NCBI RefSeq assembly: GCF_020782875.1 | Contig: NZ_JAJGBN010000002.1 | Coordinates: forward strand, 62,001 to 126,000 | Direction of reading: 5' to 3' | From: Allomuricauda sp. M10 | GTDB taxonomy: Bacteria > Bacteroidota > Bacteroidia > Flavobacteriales > Flavobacteriaceae | DNA length: 64,000 nt | Shown: piece by piece, positions 44,200 through 53,500 of the stretch | Numbering within the stretch: the first letter of the stretch is position 1 | How the letters are laid out: each line of letters opens with the position of its first letter | Notes under the pieces: model-generated | Database searches by the model: none | What the model was told of the DNA's origin: nothing | Seen by the model: the letters and a program-made list of their open reading frames with translations, nothing else | Program-made: the position numbers and the translations under genes

Positions 44200-45525
44200 C
44201 TAAAATTCCACATTGAGCAACTGGCCGCTCACCTGTAACATGAACAGTTCAGCCAGTTTTGCATTGTATTTGGCCTGACTCTTAGCAAGCTCGGCGTTCA
44301 ACAAATTCAATTGTGCCTGTCTAAATTCAATGGAGGTTACCCTACCTAATTTATAACGTTCATCGGTACGGTTAAAGTTGTTTTGGTTGGTCTGAAGGTT
44401 TTTTTCCTGCACCTCCAACACATACAAGGCATTGGAATAACTATCCCAAGCATTGCGGATATCACGCTCCACTTCCAATTCAATCTGCTTTTTCGCCAAT
44501 TCTTGGTTCGCAAAGTTGATCTTTGCATTCTTGATTCCGGTTATGGTGCTTCCTCCATCAAAAAGGTTCCAAGACAAATTGATGGACCCCGTAACCCCAG
44601 TAGAAGTCGTTTGCAAGGTAAAAGCTAAGGGGCTATTGTTGTTGGATTCGTTCCAGCCATAGGTGCCAGTAAGGCCAATGGTAGGCAAAAAACCGCTTCT
44701 GGCCACCTTGATGTTGTTATCACTGATATTAATGTCCTTTTCTACAATTTGAAGCCTTACATTGTTCATTTTAGCTTCATTGTACATGTTTTCCATTTGC
44801 AAACCAGGAATAAATTTCACGGTAGTATCGGCAACAAAAAGATTGGTAAGGTCCCTATTCAAGATTAAATTCAGGTCACGCATGGTATTACGCAACAATT
44901 GCCTTGAATTCAACAGGTTGATGCTATCCGTATTGATATCCACCTCGGCATTAAGTACATCTAACCCGGTATTCTGACCAAATTCAAATTGGTATTGGGC
45001 ACGTTTTAATCTATCCTTGGAAATTTCCATGGCCTGCTCCAAGGTATGGGTGTTTTCGGTCAAACGGGCCACTTCATAATAGACGGAGAACAACTGAAGA
45101 ATGGTATTTTCAATAGTTTGCCTAACCTGAAGTTCTGTTTGTTGCGAACGCTCCTGAAAACTTTTGTAATTGTAATGTCTGCCCAAACCATCGAACAAAA
45201 TATAGTTAACGTTAACTGAAGCATTGTACCTACGGGTCTCCGCACCTTCCGCGGTACGGGTGTCACCATTCGCCAAAACCCCTTCAGAGTTCTGCTTGTC
45301 TATGCTACCACCGGCATTGGCAGTCACCGTTGGCAGATAGCCCGAGTTCAGGATATTGGCATTGTTATCCCCTATCAATTTGGCATTCTTGGCCACTTGA
45401 ATGCTCAAGTTGTTCTCCAAGACCATATCGATGGCCTCTTCTTTGGAAAGTACTTGATCTTGCGCATGCACATAAAGACCAAAAATCAAAAATAAAAGTG
45501 CTGTGTAATTACGACTGTTCTTCAT
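44200..45525 (-). CDS. TolC family outer membrane efflux protein
   Basis: A 441-residue protein with signal peptide (YTALLFLIFGLYVHAQ) and two repeats of the OEP fold: long alternating coiled coils (LTENTHTLEQAMEISKDRLKRAQYQFEFGQNTGLDVLNAEVD) and strands. It forms the outer membrane channel of a tripartite pump. The start overlaps the RND gene stop by one base (TAATG), so translation is coupled. The C-terminus ends with N-V-E-F. Confidence 0.93.
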   Translation of the reverse strand: MKNSRNYTALLFLIFGLYVHAQDQVLSKEEAIDMVLENNLSIQVAKNAKLIGDNNANILNSGYLPTVTANAGGSIDKQNSEGVLANGDTRTAEGAETRRYNASVNVNYILFDGLGRHYNYKSFQERSQQTELQVRQTIENTILQLFSVYYEVARLTENTHTLEQAMEISKDRLKRAQYQFEFGQNTGLDVLNAEVDINTDSINLLNSRQLLRNTMRDLNLILNRDLTNLFVADTTVKFIPGLQMENMYNEAKMNNVRLQIVEKDINISDNNIKVARSGFLPTIGLTGTYGWNESNNNSPLAFTLQTTSTGVTGSINLSWNLFDGGSTITGIKNAKINFANQELAKKQIELEVERDIRNAWDSYSNALYVLEVQEKNLQTNQNNFNRTDERYKLGRVTSIEFRQAQLNLLNAELAKSQAKYNAKLAELFMLQVSGQLLNVEF

Positions 45526-48500
45526 TATCGTGTGGTCTCTTCTTCTATTGAGGTTCCGTGTTCTTCTGCGTGGATTCCATCATGATCAATTCCATTGCTA
45601 CTGGGCAAACTTTCCTTTATCAACAACTCTTCTTCATCCCGTTCCCTAATGGCGCGTTCTACCTCTTCCGGGGTTACTTTTTCCCCTGTCCACAATCTTT
45701 TTGCTACCACTTTTACACTGTTTCCAAAGGAAAGGAACAGTGGAAGCATAAGAAGGGTAAGGATAGTTGCAAATGCAATTCCGTACGCAATGGAAATGGC
45801 CATAGGCTTTAAAAACTGGGCCTGTCTACTTCTTTCCAAAAGAAGCGGCGCCAAACCTGCAATGGTGGTGGCCGATGTTAAAAAGATGGCCCTAAAACGG
45901 GAACGACCCGCTTCATACAGTGCCTCGTCGAATTTAAGACCATTTCTTAGGTTGATGTTAAACTTACCGATCAACACCAATCCATCGTTTACCATGATCC
46001 CAATCAAAGCGATGATACCCAACATGGACAATATGTTGATTGGGAAACCATGGATCCAATGGCCCCAAGCCACTGCCGTTAAACTGAAGGGCACTAAAAG
46101 TATCAACAATAAAGGTTGACTGATACTTCTAAAGGTGAAGGCGATGGTGATAAAAATAAGGAACAACACTATTGGCCCTACAAATCCTAACGAACCGAAA
46201 AGTTTGTTGGCTTCCCTGTTCTGTCCTTCATAGGATGGTGTTATGGAGGGATATTTGGAAACGATTTCGGGCATTACCTCACTCCTGATCCACGCCATGG
46301 CATCGGTACCACTCGTAGTCTCTGCATCGGTCAAATCAGAAGACACTTGAATTTCTCTTCTTCCATCCAAGTGGTTGATGGCCACATCCCCACGTTCAAT
46401 GGTGTAATTGGCAATTTCGTTAAGGGGAATACGGTCTCCGTTGGGTGCCACAATGCGCATTTCATCCAAATCGGTGATAGAGGATCGGTTCTCACGATCA
46501 TAGCGAACCCAAACCCGTATCTCATCCTGTCCGCGTTGGAACCGCTGTGCCTGGGTACCGAAGAAACCAGCCCTTACTTGGTTCATCACCGTTCTTAGAT
46601 CCAATCCCAACAAATAGGCATTTTCTTTAAGCTGCAACCGTATTTCCTTGATACCAGCCGGATCGTTATCGGTAACATCCTTGAGGTTGGCATTGTTAAG
46701 CATGGCCTGTTTCAATTCGTCTTTGGCCGCTTTTAATTCTGCAATATTATTGCCCAATAGGGAAACAGAAACTGGGCTTCCCCCAAAATTTCCACCAGAT
46801 CCATAGATCAAACTCTCCACACCGATTACGGGTCCCACGAGTTCCCTTAACCTACCGGTGACCATATCGGTTCGGATGTTGTCCGGACGCTCCTCTCCTG
46901 GCAATAGGTTGATTTCCAATCTTGCCGAAGATGATCCAGGACCCAAATTCTTGATCATGTTCACAAAGAGCTTTTTGTCCATTCCCTTCAGGTATTTCTC
47001 CGATAACTCATCATTTACGATATGGGCCTTTTCCTGAATCAAGCTTATGATGGAATCGGTAACCTTTTCATTGGTACCGTTCGGCATCCGAAGTTCTATG
47101 GAAATCTGGTCGCTGGCCACCATAGGAAAGAAGGCAGTACGTACAATCCCTCCGCCAATAGATCCAAAGGTGAGTACCAAGGCCATAAAGAATAGGGCAA
47201 ACGTCAATATTTTATATTGAAGGGCAAATTTTAGTGCTGGGCCATACCATTTGTCGCGCATGTAGGCCATGATATTATCCCCTATTTTGTTGATGACACG
47301 CAGCTTGGCAAATACCTGGGCAATGCCGGTCTTGGGTTTATCATCCAGCTTGTGCAATGCCTTGGAATGTGCCAAGTGGGCAGGAAGAATAATCAATGCT
47401 TCTACTAAAGAAACCAAAAGCGTAAGAATAACGATTACGGAAACTTCCCCGAAAAACTCCCCTATACGGCTATCCAAGAACAAAAAGATGGAAAATGCCA
47501 GAACCGTGGTAATAATGGCCGAAAGAATGGGCGGTATCACCTCCATGGTCCCTTCAATGGCCGCCTGAACCGGAGGTTTACCATCTTCGTAATGCTGATA
47601 AATATTCTCGGCAATCACAATCCCATCATCCACCAAAATACCGATTACAATGATCATCCCGAACAAGGACAACACGTTGATGGTCACATCGAACATCGGC
47701 GCAAAGATGAACATGCCCAAAAACGCAATGGGAAGTCCGAATGCCACCCAAAAAGCCAACCTCGTGTTTAGAAAAAGGGATAAAAAGCCCAAAACCAAAA
47801 GCATCCCCACAATGGCGTTCTCGGTCAACAATTGGGTACGTTGGTTCAAGGTTACCGATCTATCATCAATAATTTGAAGCTGAACATTGGTGTATTTTTC
47901 GTTGAAGTCTTTGATATATTCCTTCACATTGTCTGAAGAACCCAACAAATCCTCCGTATTGGTACTGGTAATGGTAACGTTTACCGCTAATTCTCCATTA
48001 AAATAGGAAGCATTGGGCGTTTCGGAAAAGCGGTCACGGATGGTGGCCACATCTTTCAAACGTACAGTACGACCTTCACTATCGCCTCGTACCACAATGT
48101 TGGAAAGTTCATCCCCAAAATAGGAACGGTTGTTCGCGCGAATCAAATATTCCTCAGTATCGGTCTTGATGTTACCCCCTGTAACCAAAATATTGTGATT
48201 GGCCACTGCTTGCGACACTTCATTGAAGGAGAGATTGTAGGCCAAAAGCCTGTTCTCGTCTACGGCAATTTCAATTTCCTCATCCGGGTATCCATCAATC
48301 TGAATTTGGGAAATACCATCAATGGCCCTCAGGTCATTCTCAATTTGGCGTCCAATTTGTTTTAGGGTAGCCAGTGGAATATCCTTGCCGCTGATGGCAA
48401 AACTGATGGTGGGCCGAACGGCTTCCAATTTGGCCACGATCAAAGGTTCCATACCGGTTGGGAAGGTCGGTACACGGTCCACCGCATTTTTTACTTCCAA

Positions 48501-48818
48501 AAGCATGAAATCCACTTCCCTGCCCTTTTCTATTTCCACATTGATAGATCCACTGTTCTCCCGTGAGGTAGAGGTCACACGTTCAACCCCTTCCAACCCT
48601 TTAAGGTTGTCCTCGATCTTTAACACAATACCCTCCTCAATTTCTTGGGGAGATGCCCCAGGATAGGTAATGGTAATCAGTATATTTTTGGATTCAGATA
48701 GCGGAAAAAAGGAGGATTTTAAGGATAGCATCCCCACAATTCCGAACACGACGAACGCCAATATAAAAATATTGACGGCCATGTGGTACTTTATAAAATA
48801 GGAAATGACCTTTCTCAC
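45525..48818 (-). CDS. RND efflux transporter permease (HAE1/AcrB-like)
   Basis: A 1097-residue inner-membrane protein with 12 predicted helices and two large periplasmic loops. Hallmarks include GAVDRVP-like ALKNAVDRVPTFP, VLVDDGIVIAENIYQHYEDG in helix 4, and MVNDGLVLIGKFNINLRNG in helix 10. It uses the proton gradient to export hydrophobic compounds or metals. An acidic tail of about 45 residues (EEVERAIRERDEEELL) is longer than in AcrB. The start overlaps the adaptor stop by 4 bases. Substrate cannot be inferred. Confidence 0.95.
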   Translation of the reverse strand: MRKVISYFIKYHMAVNIFILAFVVFGIVGMLSLKSSFFPLSESKNILITITYPGASPQEIEEGIVLKIEDNLKGLEGVERVTSTSRENSGSINVEIEKGREVDFMLLEVKNAVDRVPTFPTGMEPLIVAKLEAVRPTISFAISGKDIPLATLKQIGRQIENDLRAIDGISQIQIDGYPDEEIEIAVDENRLLAYNLSFNEVSQAVANHNILVTGGNIKTDTEEYLIRANNRSYFGDELSNIVVRGDSEGRTVRLKDVATIRDRFSETPNASYFNGELAVNVTITSTNTEDLLGSSDNVKEYIKDFNEKYTNVQLQIIDDRSVTLNQRTQLLTENAIVGMLLVLGFLSLFLNTRLAFWVAFGLPIAFLGMFIFAPMFDVTINVLSLFGMIIVIGILVDDGIVIAENIYQHYEDGKPPVQAAIEGTMEVIPPILSAIITTVLAFSIFLFLDSRIGEFFGEVSVIVILTLLVSLVEALIILPAHLAHSKALHKLDDKPKTGIAQVFAKLRVINKIGDNIMAYMRDKWYGPALKFALQYKILTFALFFMALVLTFGSIGGGIVRTAFFPMVASDQISIELRMPNGTNEKVTDSIISLIQEKAHIVNDELSEKYLKGMDKKLFVNMIKNLGPGSSSARLEINLLPGEERPDNIRTDMVTGRLRELVGPVIGVESLIYGSGGNFGGSPVSVSLLGNNIAELKAAKDELKQAMLNNANLKDVTDNDPAGIKEIRLQLKENAYLLGLDLRTVMNQVRAGFFGTQAQRFQRGQDEIRVWVRYDRENRSSITDLDEMRIVAPNGDRIPLNEIANYTIERGDVAINHLDGRREIQVSSDLTDAETTSGTDAMAWIRSEVMPEIVSKYPSITPSYEGQNREANKLFGSLGFVGPIVLFLIFITIAFTFRSISQPLLLILLVPFSLTAVAWGHWIHGFPINILSMLGIIALIGIMVNDGLVLIGKFNINLRNGLKFDEALYEAGRSRFRAIFLTSATTIAGLAPLLLERSRQAQFLKPMAISIAYGIAFATILTLLMLPLFLSFGNSVKVVAKRLWTGEKVTPEEVERAIRERDEEELLIKESLPSSNGIDHDGIHAEEHGTSIEEETTR

Positions 48819-49939
48819 GGCTGGGCAGTTTTATTGTATACTTTCACCAACATGCCAGCATAGGCTCCGGACAAAGGCCTCGAAACGATTACCTCCCCAT
48901 CGGGAACATTTTTAAGCACTACGGTCTTGTCCGTAAAATAAACAGGGTCCACGTACATCAAATCGAGGATGGAATCTTTCACCACAAATATTTGGTCGTT
49001 GTCCAATAGCAGGGAACGGTTAATTTCTATAGCGTTGGCTTCTTCCCTGGCCTCCAGACTGGCCTCCAGATATTGGCCTTCTTTCAGGTCTGCACCATCA
49101 ACCTCAATAGCCACGGTAATGGTCTGAGAACCTTGGTCTACCCTTCCATTTACGCGTGTAACCTTGCCGGTATATGTATTGGTCTTGTCCAAGTTGTGGA
49201 GTTCCACTTCCTTACCCACTTTTAAGAAATCGCCATAGGTTTTACTCACAGAAACTTCCAGTTCGTATTCCCCAGTGCTAATGAACTCTCCCAGTTTTTG
49301 TCCTGATCGGATCAAGGTACCTTCGGTAACCAAGGCTTCCGTCAACACCCCACTAAAAGGAGCGGAAATAATATATTTTGATAGACGCTGCTCCAAATTT
49401 TTAACCGCGTAGTAGTTGGAAATAATTCCTCTTCCCGTAATGAAAAACTTCTCCTTTTCCGAACCCATTTCAGGTAAGGCAGGCGTAGTTTTTTCCATGT
49501 CAAAACTATTAAGGTAGGTTTGCCATTTGGGATAGATTTCAGGATAATCCAATCGTAAATCCGGCATAATGGAAGTAAGCAGATTGTACAAAGTACTTTT
49601 TGCCGACTGCACGGAAGCGTAATATTCATCAGCATCGATACGGATCAAGGTCTGCCCAGCGGCATATTCCTGGCCACTTCTGAAAAGTTTGCTACCTGGC
49701 CTAAATACCCCTTGCACTTCGGAATAAAGCTCTACCCTCTTTTTGGCCTTTAAGTTTCCATTGGCAGGAACCACCAGTGGGATTGTTTTGTTCTTAACGG
49801 TATCCACAAAAACGGTCTTTACTACTTTGGGGGACTGTGGCCTTCTATTTTCTTTGCTACCTGCTATAACGCCCGCAAAATATAGGGATGCCAAAATGAG
49901 GATGCCGCCTATCACGGCCGAAATGATGAGCTTTCGCAT
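48815..49939 (-). CDS. RND efflux periplasmic adaptor subunit
   Basis: A 374-residue membrane-fusion protein. Membrane anchor in residues ~3-25, a lipoyl-like half-domain (VPANGNLKAKKRVELYSEVQGVF), a short hairpin, the second half (YIISAPFSGVLTEALVTEGTLIRSGQ) and a beta-barrel domain (VGKEVELHNLDKTNTYTGKVTRVNGRVD). It links the RND pump to the TolC channel. It is first in the operon adaptor-RND-TolC-CPXCG, and a TAGTTTTG -7 box lies about 23 bases upstream. Confidence 0.93.
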   Translation of the reverse strand: MRKLIISAVIGGILILASLYFAGVIAGSKENRRPQSPKVVKTVFVDTVKNKTIPLVVPANGNLKAKKRVELYSEVQGVFRPGSKLFRSGQEYAAGQTLIRIDADEYYASVQSAKSTLYNLLTSIMPDLRLDYPEIYPKWQTYLNSFDMEKTTPALPEMGSEKEKFFITGRGIISNYYAVKNLEQRLSKYIISAPFSGVLTEALVTEGTLIRSGQKLGEFISTGEYELEVSVSKTYGDFLKVGKEVELHNLDKTNTYTGKVTRVNGRVDQGSQTITVAIEVDGADLKEGQYLEASLEAREEANAIEINRSLLLDNDQIFVVKDSILDLMYVDPVYFTDKTVVLKNVPDGEVIVSRPLSGAYAGMLVKVYNKTAQP

Positions 49940-49961
49940 GAGTCACTTGAATTAGTCGTTG

Positions 49962-49969
49962 CAAAACTA
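49962..49969 (-). promoter_or_regulatory. Putative -7 box of the RND efflux operon
   Basis: The minus strand reads TAGTTTTG, a match to TAnnTTTG, giving a leader of about 19 bases. No TTG lies at the proper upstream distance; a TTA with 23-base spacing is the nearest. Confidence 0.5.
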
Positions 49970-50027
49970 TTCGCTACATTCTTTGTAATGGTTAAAGAAA
50001 TCTTAAAAAGCATCCTAAACCATTAAA

Positions 50028-50057
50028 ACAAAAAAGGGGATACATGCCTGTATCCCC
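50028..50057 (-). terminator. Rho-independent terminator after the LRR gene
   Basis: A 9-bp stem (GGGGATACA/TGTATCCCC) with loop TGCC is followed on the minus strand by TTTTTTTGTTTT. It also marks the boundary to the RND operon. Confidence 0.9.
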
Positions 50058-50085
50058 AAACCAAACAAACTAAAGTAATAACTAA

Positions 50086-50982
50086 CTACTCATTATTTTC
50101 ATTGTTTTCATCGTCCTCAAACTTGGTATCCGCCATTCGGGAGCGATCAAACTCTATACTGTTAAATCTAGGATTAAGGGATTTGTCATCGGCATCGAAC
50201 ACCAAAAATTGCTTGGCATCCATGGCCTTTAAGCCCGTGTAGGCATTGAATCGATTGTTTTGTATCTGCAAGATTTGAAGGCTTGCCAATTGTGAGAACT
50301 CCACAGGAATCTCACCACCCAATTGGTTATTGGCCAAAACCAGTTCCTTCAATTGACCCAATTTGCCTATTTCAGCCGGAATTTCCCCTTCCAAACCGTT
50401 CTCGAACAGACCCAAAGCTTCCAATTTGGAAAGGTTTCCTATAGATTTTGGGATGATGCCTTTCAAGTTATTACTTGATAGGTTCAGTTCCTTCAAGTTT
50501 TTGATGTTCCCAAACGTCTCCGGAATGGGGCCGCTTAAAAAATTGTTGAACATGGAAAAGACTTCCAAATTCTTCAATTGTCCTATTTCTTGTGGGATGG
50601 ATCCTTTGATCCTGTTCATTTCCAAACGGAATTCCTTTAAACTTTCCAGCTTCACAATATCCTTGGGCAATACCCCGGTAATATTGTTAAAGGCCAAGTT
50701 TAAACGGGTCAGGTATTTTAACTTGCCCAGACTTTCTGGCAAGGTACCGTCCAAATTGTTCATGAAAAGGGTTATTCCTACAACATGTCCATCCTGTACC
50801 TCAACACCTTTCCATTTTTCAACAGGGGCCTCAAGGTTCCAAGTAACCTTCCATTGCTCTCCTTTGGTACTATTGTATAGGTCAACTAGAACATCCCTTT
50901 CCCTTTGGGAAACTTGTCCGTTTGCCATGGAGATGCCAACTGAGGCAGTCAACAAAAAGAAGAAAATGGCCAATCGTTTCAT
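50086..50982 (-). CDS. Secreted leucine-rich repeat protein
   Basis: A 298-residue protein with a signal peptide (LAIFFFLLTASVGISMANGQ), a cap of the plant/LRRNT-like kind (ALVDLYNSTKGEQWKV-type with WKGVEVQDGHVVGITL), and about eight 23-24-residue repeats with the pattern L-x-x-L-x-x-L-x-L-x-x-N-x-L-x-G-x-I-P (for example LKELNLSSNNLKGIIPKSIGN). It ends with an acidic tail (DDENNENNE). The repeats resemble plant receptor LRRs in consensus. It is probably exported and involved in protein or surface binding. No type IX C-terminal domain is recognised. Single-gene transcript with its own terminator. Confidence 0.88.
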   Translation of the reverse strand: MKRLAIFFFLLTASVGISMANGQVSQRERDVLVDLYNSTKGEQWKVTWNLEAPVEKWKGVEVQDGHVVGITLFMNNLDGTLPESLGKLKYLTRLNLAFNNITGVLPKDIVKLESLKEFRLEMNRIKGSIPQEIGQLKNLEVFSMFNNFLSGPIPETFGNIKNLKELNLSSNNLKGIIPKSIGNLSKLEALGLFENGLEGEIPAEIGKLGQLKELVLANNQLGGEIPVEFSQLASLQILQIQNNRFNAYTGLKAMDAKQFLVFDADDKSLNPRFNSIEFDRSRMADTKFEDDENNENNE

Positions 50983-51118
50983 TTAATACTTATTTACCTG
51001 TACGGAATTTACCTACAAATTAATAAGAATATGAAAAACCTTACAAATTAAATCGGCGAACTGATAAAAATTTGTTGTGAAGCAGCCCTAATCTGTGGTC
51101 AACTTTCAAAAGTGTTTA

Positions 51119-53032
51119 TTATCCTAGGATTTCCAGTTCATTGGAGATGCTTTCCCATTCCTTCATTTGGGTCTCCAATTCCTTCTTTTTTCCTTGATAT
51201 TTATCAAAAAAACCGGTTTTGGCGATGGTAGTGTCGTAGTCCATTAACAATTGATGGTCAATGTCGGCAATTTCCTTTTCCAATTGTGAAATGCGCTTTT
51301 CAACACCGCTCAATCGGTTCTTCAAGGACTTTAACTTTTTCTGGGTATTATAGTCGTTTTCCTTTGTTTCAGATTGTTGCTTTTCTTCTACCTTTTTGTC
51401 ACCTTTCTCAATTTTTCTGAAATCATCAACTTTTCTTTGCTCCAGATAAAAGTCGATATCACCTAAATATTCCTTGATGTTTCCATCCTTGAACTCGTAG
51501 ACCCGGTCTGTAAGCCCTTGGAGAAAATCCCTGTCGTGGGAAACCAGAATCAAAGTTCCTTCAAAGTTTTGAAGGGCCTGTTTTAGTACATTTTTGGATT
51601 TGATGTCCAAGTGGTTGGTAGGCTCGTCCATCACGAGCACATTGAAGGGCTGCAACAGCATTTTGGCCAGTGCCAAACGGTTTCGTTCCCCTCCAGAAAG
51701 CACCTTTACATACTTTTCCACGTCATCACCACGGAACAAAAAGGACCCTAAAATATCACGGACCTTACTTCTGTTGCTTTCATTGGCCGCTTCCAACATG
51801 GTATCGAGAATGGTTTTGCTGCCATCCAGATATTCGGCCTGGTTTTGGGCGAAATATCCCAACTGTACATTGTGACCTGTTTTTAGATTGCCATGATAGT
51901 CCAACTCCCCGACCATGATCTTAGCTAGGGTAGTCTTCCCTTGACCGTTCTGTCCTACAAAAGCGGTCTTGCTTCCTCTTTCCACCAAAAGGTCTATTCC
52001 TTCCAATACCTTTTTTTGACCATAGCTCTTGGAAAGGTTTTCTACCTCGGCAACCACCTTACCTGGAGTTACGGACACGGGGAAACGAACGGTCATTACA
52101 CTGTGATCTTCTTCATCTACCTCTATTCGTTCTATCTTGTCCAGTTTTTTGATGAGCGACTGCGCCATGGAGGCCTTACTGGCTTTGGCCCTGAACTTTT
52201 CAATCAAACGTTCGGTCTGTTGGATTTGCTTTTCTTGGTTCTTTTGTGCACTGAGCTGTTGTTCCTTGATCTCCTTCCTCAGTTCCAAAAACTTGGTGTA
52301 GGGTTTGCCGTAATCATAGATCCTACCTAATGATATTTCTATGGTACGGTTGGTTACGTTGTCCAAGAACATCCTATCGTGCGAAACAATTACAACAGCG
52401 CCGGAATAATTGTTCAAAAACTGCTCCAACCAAATGATGGATTCAATATCCAAGTGGTTGGTAGGCTCATCGAGCAACAGCACATCGTTACTTTGTAAGA
52501 GAAGTTTGGCCAGTTCAATACGCATACGCCATCCACCGGAAAAGGTATCCGTAAGTTTTTCAAAATCGGCTCTTTTAAAACCTAGTCCCAACAATACTTT
52601 CTCGGTATCTCCTTGGTAATTGTATCCCCCTAAAATTTCATATCGATGGGTCACATCCGTAAGGTCCACCATCAACTGGTGGTAGCCCTCGCTTTCATAA
52701 TCGGTGCGTTCCGCCAAAGCTGTATTGATCTCGTCCAACTGTTTTTCAAGGGATTTGATCTCGGCAAAGGCTTGGTAGGATTCCTCCAAAACGGTTCGTC
52801 CCAGTTCAAAATCGATATCCTGCTTTAAGAAACCGATCTTGATGTCCTTTTCCATGGCAATGGTGCCTTCATCCGGACGCATTTCCTTGGACAATAACTT
52901 AAGCAAGGTAGATTTACCCGCTCCATTTTTACCGATCAGACCGACCCTATCACCGCCATTCAATCGAAATGCGATTTCTTCAAAAAGATATTCGCCCCCA
53001 AAGGCTACGGAAAGATTGTGAACATTTAGCAT
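51119..53032 (-). CDS. ABC-F family ATP-binding protein (Uup/YdiF-like)
   Basis: A 637-residue soluble protein with two ABC domains. Walker A motifs are GKNGAGKST near residue 37 and GQNGQGKTT near 350; signatures are SGGWRMRIELAK and SGGERNRLALAK; both have DEPTNHLD. The linker between the domains (RKEIKEQQLSAQKNQEKQ) and a C-terminal coiled coil (LKSLKNRLSGVEKRISQLEK) are those of ribosome-associated ABC-F factors. No membrane domain is present. It acts at the ribosome, relieving stalls or adjusting peptidyl-tRNA; antibiotic-resistance function cannot be inferred. Confidence 0.95.
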   Translation of the reverse strand: MLNVHNLSVAFGGEYLFEEIAFRLNGGDRVGLIGKNGAGKSTLLKLLSKEMRPDEGTIAMEKDIKIGFLKQDIDFELGRTVLEESYQAFAEIKSLEKQLDEINTALAERTDYESEGYHQLMVDLTDVTHRYEILGGYNYQGDTEKVLLGLGFKRADFEKLTDTFSGGWRMRIELAKLLLQSNDVLLLDEPTNHLDIESIIWLEQFLNNYSGAVVIVSHDRMFLDNVTNRTIEISLGRIYDYGKPYTKFLELRKEIKEQQLSAQKNQEKQIQQTERLIEKFRAKASKASMAQSLIKKLDKIERIEVDEEDHSVMTVRFPVSVTPGKVVAEVENLSKSYGQKKVLEGIDLLVERGSKTAFVGQNGQGKTTLAKIMVGELDYHGNLKTGHNVQLGYFAQNQAEYLDGSKTILDTMLEAANESNRSKVRDILGSFLFRGDDVEKYVKVLSGGERNRLALAKMLLQPFNVLVMDEPTNHLDIKSKNVLKQALQNFEGTLILVSHDRDFLQGLTDRVYEFKDGNIKEYLGDIDFYLEQRKVDDFRKIEKGDKKVEEKQQSETKENDYNTQKKLKSLKNRLSGVEKRISQLEKEIADIDHQLLMDYDTTIAKTGFFDKYQGKKKELETQMKEWESISNELEILG

Positions 53033-53073
53033 TTTATGTGACCTGAATTACATATCAAAACTCGCAGTATCTT

Positions 53074-53081
53074 TACTTTTG
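53074..53081 (+). promoter_or_regulatory. Putative -7 box of the DUF983 gene
   Basis: TACTTTTG matches TAnnTTTG exactly. The start point would be near 53085, giving a leader of about 14 bases before the ATG at 53099. The -33 element is not clear. Confidence 0.5.
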
Positions 53082-53098
53082 CGTAAAAATCGGTGCAA

Positions 53099-53500
53099 AT
53101 GTTAAAAAAAGGAACCAAAATCTACAGCATTTTAACAGGAAGTTGTCCTAGGTGCCAAGAGGAGAGCATGTATCAGGCCTCTAATCCCTATGCGCTTTCC
53201 CAAATTTTTAAGATGCACGAACGTTGCTCCCACTGCGGATTAAAATATAAAATCGAGCCCTCTTTCTTTTATGGGGCCATGTATGTGAGCTATGCCGTAG
53301 GTATTGCGTTTGCTGTTGCCGCTTTTGTGATTACCTATCTTTTTATCGGTACTTCATTGAAGACTTCCTTTATTGCCATCGTATCTACTTTGGTGGTTTT
53401 TATGCCGGTGATCATTAGGTTGTCCCGTAACATTTGGATCAATTTCTTTATCAAGTATGATGCAAATGCCATAGAGCATCATCACCCTATAAAAGGTTAA
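53099..53500 (+). CDS. DUF983 family membrane protein
   Basis: About 133 residues: a zinc-ribbon-like part with C-P-R-C near residue 16 and C-S-H-C-G near residue 43, then two membrane helices (MYVSYAVGIAFAVAAFVITYLFI and TSFIAIVSTLVVFMPVIIRL) and a His-rich end (EHHHP). The family is of unknown function. The frame can start at GTG 53093; the ATG at 53099 is preferred. Its stop overlaps the stop of the convergent FAD oxidoreductase by three bases (TTAA). Confidence 0.85.
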   Translation: MLKKGTKIYSILTGSCPRCQEESMYQASNPYALSQIFKMHERCSHCGLKYKIEPSFFYGAMYVSYAVGIAFAVAAFVITYLFIGTSLKTSFIAIVSTLVVFMPVIIRLSRNIWINFFIKYDANAIEHHHPIKG

